Source: Cryptomeria japonica
Lineage: Eukaryota; Streptophyta; Pinopsida; Cupressales; Cupressaceae
NCBI RefSeq assembly: GCF_030272615.1
Contig: NC_081409.1
Location: 246,761,502 to 246,825,501 of the forward strand
Length of the DNA stretch: 64,000 bases
Direction of reading: 5' to 3'
Shown piece by piece: positions 55,804 through 64,000 of this stretch (positions are counted from its first letter, which is position 1; each line of letters starts with the position of its first letter). The position numbers and the translations under genes were made by a program. The notes under the pieces are model-generated. The model saw nothing but the letters and a program-made list of their open reading frames with translations. It ran no database searches and had not been told where the DNA came from.

Positions 55804-56460
55804 CTATTTGGGCCCGCTTGAATCTTCAAATATGGGATGCTTGGCAGATTGAAACTGGGCAGAAGACAAGTTTTGCATAGGAGCATTACTCATTTTCTCA
55901 TAGCAATGGATAGAGAAAAGTGAAAGAGAAAGATTGACCTCATCCTTACCCCAAGATTGTGCCTTTGCACTGTGCTTTTTATTCAGACCAGGCTTTGATA
56001 GGAATGGAGAAAAGCTTTGAGGAGCCAATAACGATGACGAAGAAGAAGCAGATGGATTAAGCATAGGCCAAAGGCAAAGAGAATACAGTCTCCGAAACCC
56101 ACCGAGTGCCAAAACAACAGATCTCAGTTGATGACTTCCACAACCAGTGTTAGCCCAATGCTTGAGACATATGTTTTCCCACAGTTTGTCATCCTGTGCA
56201 GCTTTATGCCATACCTTATTGACACATGAAGCTCTAGCCAGTGTCCTTGCATCCATGTGTTTCATAACTTCAGATAACAAATCCCCATCTAGAGAAAGTT
56301 GCTCCTTTTGATCCCTCGATGACATCTCACAGAGATCCTGGGATTGCATCTTTTGAGAGGTTTTGTGAAATAATGGCATCTCCAAGTCTCTGTTGGGCTT
56401 ATAACTATGATGATGACAATTGATCTTACTCTTCCTGGGCCTTCTTATTGCCAGTCCCAT
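55804..56460 (-). CDS. SLY1/GID2-like: F-box protein, SLEEPY1/GID2 type (gibberellin signalling)
   Basis: An intronless gene of 218 residues. The ATG at 56460 starts MGLAIRRPRKS; the frame is open 21 codons further upstream but without an ATG. An F-box lies at residues 56-97 (LDGDLLSEVMKHMDARTLAR, WHKAAQDDKLWENIC). Then come HWANTGCGSHQLRSVVLALG, the GGF motif at 120-122 and the LSL region GKDEVNLSLSLFSIHCYEKM at 171-190, the order described for SLY1/GID2. A Ser-rich stretch (about 137-170) separates GGF and LSL. In Arabidopsis and rice this protein is the SCF E3 ligase subunit that binds DELLA repressors after gibberellin perception by GID1 and sends them to the proteasome. All key blocks are present, so a functional orthologue is likely; it acts in the nucleus. 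Length exceeds SLY1 (151 residues), mainly at the N-terminus and Ser-rich part. Confidence 0.92.
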   Translation of the reverse strand: MGLAIRRPRKSKINCHHHSYKPNRDLEMPLFHKTSQKMQSQDLCEMSSRDQKEQLSLDGDLLSEVMKHMDARTLARASCVNKVWHKAAQDDKLWENICLKHWANTGCGSHQLRSVVLALGGFRRLYSLCLWPMLNPSASSSSSLLAPQSFSPFLSKPGLNKKHSAKAQSWGKDEVNLSLSLFSIHCYEKMSNAPMQNLSSAQFQSAKHPIFEDSSGPK

Positions 56461-58819
56461 TGCTGTTCCTGCTTTCCTCCAGTGCAAAATGTACAGAAAA
56501 GACAAACAGAATATCAGAGACAAAACTAGAAACTTCTCTTATTGATGAGTTTTAAAGGGCTATTTTTTCTCAGTAAGTCTGAGCTTGCACCATATTCTAA
56601 TTTGAATATAGACAAATGATTTGTAAATCTACAAATAAATAGCTTCTGTACCTTAAAAACCAAGTTGGGTATTTTCATATGTAAACATGCAACAGGGATC
56701 TGGATTTCTGAATTTAGGCAAAAATACAGAGAGCGACATTGAGACCAGAGAGCAAAACTTCAGGAAAAGGGTAAAGTTGTGAAATGGTGCAGAGCACTAC
56801 CAAAATGTAAATTTCTAATAAAAAGGAGCAAAAGATGGGCCCCTAAAATTGATTCCTAAAACCCAAAGGAAAGGGGTGATCATAAATGCAACACGAATTG
56901 TTACAGAAATTCTGAAGGATTACGCTTATTTTTTTAAAACATTCACAACTTTTTGGATCGGTAAGATTTATAACTACATTACTAAAATATGAGTGTATTT
57001 TGTATAGTAAGAACAAGCAACTATTTGTATGATGGAAAGTGGGTGGCATATTTACCTCCTTCATATCAGTGATCTCATCGAAAGGTAAGCAGAGAATAAA
57101 TAATATACTTATATGTTGTCTCCTTATAAATAATTGGTCAATATAAAAAATATTTAAATGGAATGTGTTTTCCTTTTAAATTCCTGTATAAAAGAGGTGC
57201 CAACTTGGGGACTAAGTGTTTTAAGGTTTGGTTGAGTGGAGTGTTTATTATAATATTTTTTTCTAATTTAAATTATTTAATATTATAGAAATAGGATTGG
57301 AATTCAGTATACATTCAATTATGTGTGTTATGATCTCTTCAATTTATCTAGTGGAAGATTTTTTTTTCAGCTTTTTGAAAGTTACCATCAAGGAAGCTTA
57401 CATTATGGAATTTTTCTATGTGAGTTTTTTAAAGCTATTTTTTAAATGTTGAATAATTTATTTCATTTTTATTTTATTTTTATTTTTTAAGATAATTATA
57501 GAGTGAAAAAGTATGTACTTAATATTCTTTATTTTAATTTTATTTTGTTTTAGGTTGATGTTTTGTATTCTTGAATCTAATATATGATTTGATTATGTTT
57601 TTTGCGTTTTTATTGGATTTCATCATTTAAAAATGTCATTTTATCTTCTGAAAGCCTTCTAATCTATTTCTTACTAATTTATTCATTGTGGACACATTTA
57701 TAATTGTAATCTTGTTTCTTAGATTAGATTATTGGCTTGATTTCATCTCCTCCCTTTTGAGGTTGACATTTGTAGGATTTGATTGTTTACTCATTGACAT
57801 GAGTGTTGAAATTTAAAGTTCATATATCTAAAGTTGTGTATTTAAAGACACCATTCTAGATCATTTGCACACATAGTGAAATGAATAAAAAAATTATGTT
57901 TTGATGAAATTATAGAAAGTCCTCTCTATCTACAGGTACATCAAGTACATCGGTCATTCATTTTTATACATCAATAAAGCAATTAATTTCTTGATATCAC
58001 ATCCATCCTTAAGACACATTTGAAGCACACTTTTTGATATCATCATATTTTGGCTTGCATCAACAAGTCTAATGACAACTTAGCAACATTTACTACTATT
58101 TTCATATTGGCATTCATTACTTGCTTTATCTCTCTTTTAATCATCATTGTTAATTCAATCACAAGCTTGATGTATAAGAAAGTCCCAAACTTCAACCTTT
58201 GAACAACAAGCTCCACAATGCTCTTAAACATAGTTCCCTTTTCTTAACTTTAGATAACATTAAGCAATTAGTTTAGGTATTGAAGATTCAATTTTACAAA
58301 AGACAAGATTGTTTATTTGTAGGATGAAGCTATATATTTCAAAGCTGACCTTGCTATCGTATTTCCACCCAAACATTTAGAATATAACATCTTGTCAATT
58401 CAAACCCTTGCATGTCCTAATCCCAAATCTTAATCAACTAATAATGACAATATATGATGAAGTAAGTCCATATCTCTACATATTTAAAACCCTAACATCT
58501 TTTCTATTCAATTCAAGACATGTTTAATTATTTTCTCCATTAGCATACTTGAGTCTATATTATTATCCAACTTAAATAAATATCTAGAAGATTAAATCAT
58601 ATTTTAATTTATTCGCTTTATTTAAAATATTTATGTAGAAAATATGTTATTTTTCAATATAAATAAATAATTTTATAAATAAATTAAAAATAAAAATAAA
58701 AAGATAACTTTAAATGTATAATAAATCACTATTTTAATCATTCAACTAACCCATCATTAAAATGGATTGATATTGACCCGTTAATGGGCATTTTAGGGTT
58801 GATCCTACTTCTATGCCAT
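56461..58819. other. AT-rich intergenic region, includes the F-box gene's upstream region
   Basis: No coding sequence or transposon signature recognised. 57050-58740 is exceptionally A/T-rich. The promoter and 5' untranslated region of the F-box gene should lie in 56461-57100, but no clear TATA box or motif can be named. Confidence 0.4.
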
Positions 58820-59245
58820 TGAGAAAGGTGGTTTGGGAAAGACCAAGTCAAGGATGGGTGAAGATAAACTTTGATGGTGCTTATAAAGGAAATCCCAGAG
58901 TGTCGGGGTTGGTTGCCTAGCATGAAATGAGTATGGAGTAATATTAGCTATTAGAGCTTAGACTTAAGGATGGAACCAACAACGAAGTTGAAGAACAAAC
59001 GACTTTGCTTGCACTTAAGCTTGCTAGGCATCTCAATGTTTCTAAAATCCACCTCGAAGGCGATTCCCAGATAATAGTAAATGCTATGGCATCAGGAGAA
59101 GCCTGAAATTGGAAGATTAATAAATACATTAGGTTGATTTTGAATCTTCTACAACAATTTCAAGACATCAGATTCTCCCATATATTAATTGAAGGTAATG
59201 GACTTGCTGGCAAGGCATCGAATTGGGGGTGTGGATTAGACAGTT
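58820..59245 (+). pseudogene. RNase H-like domain relic (LINE type)
   Basis: Reading on the plus strand: GWVKINFDGAYKGNPRVSGL, stop, LKDGTNNEVEEQTTLLALKL, HLEGDSQIIVNAMASGEA, stop, then FSHILIEGNGLAGKAS. This follows the plant RVT_3/RNase H pattern (FDGA..GNPG, TNN.AE..AL, EGDS, H..REGN..AD), seen at the end of some plant LINEs and in host-like RNase H genes. Catalytic D, E and D are recognisable, but two stops break the frame. Confidence 0.65.
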
Positions 59246-59357
59246 AAGAGAAAATAGAATGGTGGAATGATACGAAAAAACTTCCCTTCTCAACACGCGA
59301 GGATGTGGACATTTTAGTCGAGTTGGTAGTGTTGGCCATTTGGTGGAATTAGTTATG

Positions 59358-60544
59358 TGTTGCATTGATGTTTTGTCATTGATGCCAACACTAGCTGTTT
59401 GGATACTTTACCGACACCCTTCTGGTCTCGATAGGTTAAGTGGCTTCTGGTTAACTTGGATCCGACATGATCCAGTAGGTTCTGGTATAGTTTGGTGATG
59501 GAATTGGCTTGTTCATGAGACTTATACTCATATTTGGTCAGTTGGTTTTGGCCTGGAGATCAGATGCTATCTTGCTTGCTTAGAAGCTTGATTTCTGGTT
59601 CCGACGAGGGTTTCACCAGCAGAGCTTTTGATAAAGATCTTTGATGAATTGCATAAGTGGTGTTGGTGCAACTTCTGATGGAGTTTCAGGATGTTGGTGA
59701 TCATGTTCGAGACTTGGCAGATGGAGATCATTGTTGAAGTGTGTGGACCTATACTTGGTCCCGGTTGATCTAGGTTATGGACCAACTTTAATGTAACGTG
59801 TGGATAGGGCATATTGATGTATTTCTGGGATGTCTTATGTGTTGATATTATTTGTTTGTTCTAAGGCCAACATGGTTTGTAATTATGTAATCGGTTTATT
59901 GTCTGGTGGCCGACCTGATTGTTTATGGTCCAGGGTTTGTATATATAGATGCAAGATCTCATTGTAGGTCATCATGGTTAATGTAAGAGGTCATGGTCAA
60001 GGAATGTAACGTGCGAATAATGTAATATCATTTAGGTAGAGGAGTTGGTCGATCATTGGAGATCGAATTGGGTTTATGTAAGAGGATTTAGTCCTCCTGT
60101 ATTGAGCTTAACCGGAACTGTACTTAGACATAGGAGATGCTATCTTTTGCAGTTCAACACTTCTCCGAATTGTAGTTTGGATTTATATGTAGTCAGTGAG
60201 GCTCCTTTTGTGATGAGTAGTGCGCTCTAGGTTGTTGGCCTTCCTACAAGTGCAGGCCCCTCAATTGTAATTCACATACTTACTGCAGAAGTATTATTTG
60301 ACCGTGGGTAGGCTTCCCACCGTGGTTTTTCCCTTTATTGGGTTTTCCACATACAAATCTTTGTGTTATGTGGATGAATCGTATTATGTGATTATTGTTT
60401 ATGCTTAATTGGTTTAACTGCTATTCCGGTATTAATGGTTTGGTTTCCGGTATTAAAGTTTAAATTGTTAATGGTTCCTGTAATCTGTGACAACTGATTC
60501 ACCCCCCCTCTTAGTTGTCTTCTGGTTATTTGAACTGTCTAACA
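59358..60544 (+). repeat. 5' LTR of Copia element
   Basis: Starts TGTTGCATTGATGTTTTG and ends CTGTCTAACA, about 1187 bp. A TATA box TATATATAG lies at about 59938-59947. The start is inferred from its LTR-like sequence (TG at 59356 is an alternative). Confidence 0.7.
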
Positions 60545-60546
60545 AT

Positions 60547-60558
60547 TGGTATTAGAGT
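60547..60558 (+). other. primer binding site (iMet-type)
   Basis: TTGGTATTAGAG two bases after the LTR end, one or two changes from TTGGTATCAGAGC. Confidence 0.75.
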
Positions 60559-60602
60559 GTTGGTCCTCTCCGTAGAAAGCTTAACCACTTGAGGAAGATC
60601 CT

Positions 60603-61690
60603 ATGGCGACTAATAGTTCAAGTTCATCCAGTTCTTCTGGAGCTATCTTTCGAAGGGATATTCAGAGGCTTGATGGAACAAATTACACAGTATGGAAGAT
60701 TCAGATGGAGACTCATTTGAGATGTCTTGGCAAGGAGATTTGGGAGATCACACAGAATGGTGTCACACCCTATAATCCGAGATCTGGTAATCCTCCTCCG
60801 ACAAACCTGGACAAGGAGCTTGAGAATGATTGTAGAGCAAGAGAAGCCCTCTTGTGTGCACTTTCTGATCAGCAAATAATGAGATTAACCGACAAATCAT
60901 CTGGAAAGGCTATATGGGATAAGTTGAGTCTTTTAATGAAGGTAACCCTACAGTGAAGATTCCTAAACTTGATGGTTACCGAGTGAGATATGAAAACTTG
61001 AAGATGGAAGAAGATGAAAGGATTATTGCATTCATGGAAAGGGTAAATGAGATTGTTATGGGAATTCAATGTTGTGGTGAAACTCTGAGCGAAGATGAAA
61101 TTGTTTCTAAAGTCCTAAGAGCCCTACCACCGGCTTACAAAATGAAGGCTACTACTATTAATGAGTTGAGATCAATGGCTAATATATCTGTTAACAAAGA
61201 TACTTTGGTTGGGAAACTATCTGCTTTTGAGCTTGAAGAATTTGGACCTTCTGGAGCTGTAAAGACTGAACCTACTTTTCATGCATCTACATCTACAACC
61301 GGTAAGCAAGACTGAAAAGCTTTATATGCAGAGGAATTGGAAGATATGAAAAGAGAAGATAATGATTTTGAGCAACTTGAAGCATTATTTTCTAGAAGAG
61401 CACCTAAAGGACTAGTAGGAAGTAAGTATGAATGAAAAACACCTTTTAAATATTTTGCATGTAATAAGATTGGTCATTTTGCATCTAGATGTTCTGAAAG
61501 AAATTCAAGATTTGAAGAAAGAGTTAGAAGATCATTTAAACCTAACCTTGGATATCAGAACAAGTATAAATACAAGAAAAATAGAGACAAATCATGCTAC
61601 AGAGCGAATGAGGAAGGCATTACTGATTCATATGATGAATCGAAAGAAGACTCTGCTAGTGGATCCGACAATGGGAAGGAATGGGTGTTC
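60603..61690 (+). pseudogene. Copia gag
   Basis: ATG at 60603, Ser-rich start, then RLDGTNYTVWKIQMETHLRC, typical of Copia gag (DUF4219/UBN2-type). A frameshift lies near 60945; the frame goes on (VRYENLKMEEDERIIAFMER, VLRALPPAYKMKATTI). Stops at about 61312 and 61434. The zinc knuckle YFACNKIGHFASRC has Tyr where its first Cys should be. An acidic stretch links to protease. Confidence 0.85.
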
Positions 61691-63151
61691 CTGGCTATCA
61701 AGGAAGATGATCCAACACTGGAAGAGAATGTACCTGAAGAGAAGGCACTTGCTGCTAAAATTGAAGACAAGGATGAATGGATAATTGACAGTGGTTGTTC
61801 ACATCATATGACTGGAGATAAAGGGAAGTTTTTGTCTTTGCAAAAACTTGATGGTAGTCTAGTTAGATTTGGTGATGAGAAAGAATGTATGATCAAAAGA
61901 AAAGGAACTATATCATTGGATGGTAAGAACAATACTGACAATGTTTATTATGTTGAAGGTTTGAGGCATAATCTTTTGAGTGTAGGACAAATGGTAGATA
62001 AGGGATTTCAATTACAGTTCAATGATGGGAAATGCAAAATCATTAACAGATCTGGCTTGGAGATAGCAACTGGTACACAAACAAAAGGTAATATATTTCA
62101 TTTGAACTCCGGTGAGAAGACATGTCTGATTACACAGATTGATGAGAGTTGGCTATGGCATAAAAGGCCGTGTCATGTGAATTTTGATTGCATTGTGAAG
62201 ATCAGTTCAACTAAGGCAGTTAGGGATATACCTAAGATTATGAAGCCCTATAATCTGGTATGTAAAGAATGTCAAATGGGTAAATAGGTCAGAACCTCTT
62301 TTAGAAGTATACAAGATAAATCAAATGATGTTCTTGATCTTATTCATACTGATTTGTGTGGCCTTGCTAGAGTTAAAAGTTTTAATGGTGATAGATATTT
62401 CATGCTAATCATTGATGATTATTCTAGAATGATGTGGGTTACTTTTTTGAGAGAAAAATCTGAAGCATTTGAAAAGTTTAAAATCTTTAAGGCTAAAGTG
62501 GAAACTGAGACAAGATTGAAGATTAAATGTTTGAGATCGGATCATGGTGGAGAATTCACATCCGGTGAGTTTAATAAATTTAGTGACAAGCATGGTATAA
62601 GAAGACAATTTTCTGCTCCCCAGACACCTCATCAGAATGGAGTTGTGGAAAGGAAGAACAAAACTAACTTGGATGCTTCTAGAAAAATGATGATGGAAGC
62701 TAGTCTACCTCATATCTATTGGAGAGAAGCAGTGAGTACAACAATTTATACATTCAACAGAGTACATATCAAAGGAGAAACTGGTAAGACACCTTATGAA
62801 TTATGGTTTGGCAATACACCTACATTTAAGTATTTCAGAATTTCTGGTAGTAAATGTTATATCAGGAGAAATGATATTATTGGGAAATTTGACCTTAGAT
62901 GTGATGAAGGCATATTTATTGGTTATTCTAATGAAAGCAAAGCATATAGATATTATAACAAGAGATTGCAGAGAATTGTGGAGAGCGCTGATGTCAAAGT
63001 AGATGAGCTAAACAAAGGTCAAATCAAAGTTTATGAGAAGGAACCGGTAGTGGAAATGATTATATTTGAACTGGTAGCACCTTTACCAGAACAAAGAGTT
63101 GAACCAGTTACTCCGACAACATCAAAAAATTCTATAGTAACTGAAGAATAG
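61691..63151 (+). pseudogene. Copia protease and integrase
   Basis: Protease active site WIIDSGCSHHMTGD at about 61777. Then the GAG-pre-integrase HHCC zinc site (LWHKRPCHVNFD to VCKECQMGK), a TAG at 62285-62287, and the DDE core: DLIHTDLCGLARV, CLRSDHGGEFTSGEF, PHQNGVVERKNKT. All three acidic residues are present. The C-terminal part (ISGSKCYIRR, GIFIGYSNESKAYRYYN) ends at a TAG (63149-63151). Confidence 0.88.
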
Positions 63152-64000
63152 GGAAGAGGAACAGAAAGTCAGAAGACTCCTAGGTATGTGAGATTGAATC
63201 ATTCAAAAGATCAAATCATTGGGGATAAGAGCAATGAAGTGATGACAAGAAGAAGACTGACAACTAATGAGGTATGTTTAATTTCACAAGTTGAACTGGT
63301 ATCAGTAATTGAGGCATGTAAAGATGAATATTGGTTGAAAGATATGGAAGAAGAACTAGATCAGATTGAGAAAAATAACACATGGACCTTGGTTCCCCGA
63401 CCTAAAAATAAAAATGTTATTGGAATTAAATGGGTTTTTTGGAATAAATTGAATGAGGATGGTCAAGTTATAAGGAATAAGGCTAGACTAGTTTGTAAAG
63501 GATATTCTCAGAAGGAAGGAATTGATTATGGAGAAACTTTTGCACCTGTAGCTAGGATTGAAGCTGTAGGATTATTTCTTGCCTACGCTGCTTATAAAAA
63601 CTACAAGGTTTATCATATGGATGCTAAATATGCATTTTTGAATGGGGATCTTGATGAGGAATTTTATATTGAGCAACCTGATGGTTTTTCACTATCAGAT
63701 GATACAGATATGGTTTGCAGGTTAAGGAAAGCTTTATATGGATTGAAACAAGCACCTAGAGCTTGGTATGCAAGGTTGGATAAATATCTTTTGAAGCTTG
63801 GTTTTACTAAGGGCAGTGCTGACAGTAATTTATATTATAAAATCACTGATGATGATTTACTTACTATTGAAGTATTTGTTGATGACATTATTTTTAGAGG
63901 TGAAGATAAGTTATGCATAAAATTTTCTAAGAATATGGAGAAAGAATTTGAGATGTCTATGATTGGTGAGATGAAATTTTTCTTAGGTTTGCAGATTACT
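63152..64000 (+). pseudogene. Copia reverse transcriptase, N-terminal part (cut by window end)
   Basis: Same frame as the integrase, after its stop. Open to the window edge: [85 protein letters not shown] and EVFVDDIIF (the catalytic DD pair). RNase H and the 3' LTR would lie beyond the edge. Confidence 0.88.

Larger units (their letters stand above)
59358..64000 (+). mobile_element. Ty1/Copia retrotransposon, 5' part (runs off the window)
   Basis: 5' LTR, PBS, gag, protease, integrase and RT in Copia order on the plus strand. The element continues past 64000. Coding sequence has one frameshift and about four stops in 3.4 kb. It is decayed but not ancient. No 3' LTR in the window, so age cannot be estimated. 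Confidence 0.9.

Noticed and set aside
56461-56523. A hydrophobic N-terminal extension of the F-box protein
   Set aside because: The frame is open but has no ATG there; the first ATG is at 56460. It would need an unannotated upstream exon, for which I see no evidence.
1-64000. CRISPR array or prokaryotic operon
   Set aside because: Repeats are direct or degenerate without regular unique spacers, and all recognisable genes are plant or retroelement genes.

Overview
This is nuclear DNA of a land plant. The gene families and the AT-rich, nested LTR-retrotransposon landscape point to a seed plant with a large, repeat-swollen genome. A gymnosperm is plausible but not proven. No rRNA, tRNA, organelle or bacterial sequence was recognised.

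Only two host genes look intact. One is an intronless secreted leucine-rich-repeat protein of the At1g33590 type (43844-45706, +). The other is an intronless F-box protein of the SLEEPY1/GID2 type, a gibberellin-signalling DELLA receptor subunit (55804-56460, -). Almost everything else is retroelement.

Layout. 1-716 is the 3' untranslated tail of a Tat-like Ty3/Gypsy element on +, followed by the start of its LTR at 717. That LTR is split by a large Tat-like element on - (1090-24879; TSD ACGCT; LTRs of about 798 bp). The large element is itself split twice: by a nearly intact Ty3/Gypsy chromovirus on - (5690-15618; TSD CAATG; two 2618-bp LTRs) and by a 1519-bp solo LTR of Copia type (17602-19120; TSD AGTGT). 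From 24885 the interrupted LTR or leader resumes. It runs into a decayed full-length Tat-like gag-pol on + (26621-36646), whose protease is split by a 2176-bp non-autonomous LTR element (28958-31133). The Tat-like element has a distinctive 3' region: hairpin motifs, an antisense ORF, a tandem array and a polypurine tract. Its 3' LTR starts at 39789. A LINE remnant (42039-43218, -), the LRR gene, a very old LTR element with internal duplications (46049-50868), 5 kb of AT-rich DNA with small tandem and hairpin repeats, the F-box gene, a LINE-type RNase H relic (about 58820-59245) and the 5' part of a Copia element running off the right edge (59358-64000) complete the window.

The most interesting theme is the common design of the Tat-like elements. 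Two of them carry a degenerate antisense ORF between integrase and 3' LTR; in one it encodes a plant mobile domain. All three visible 3' ends have their own family-specific tandem array just before the polypurine tract. One member has lost its RT, RNase H and integrase core but kept gag, protease, the integrase tail and both LTRs.
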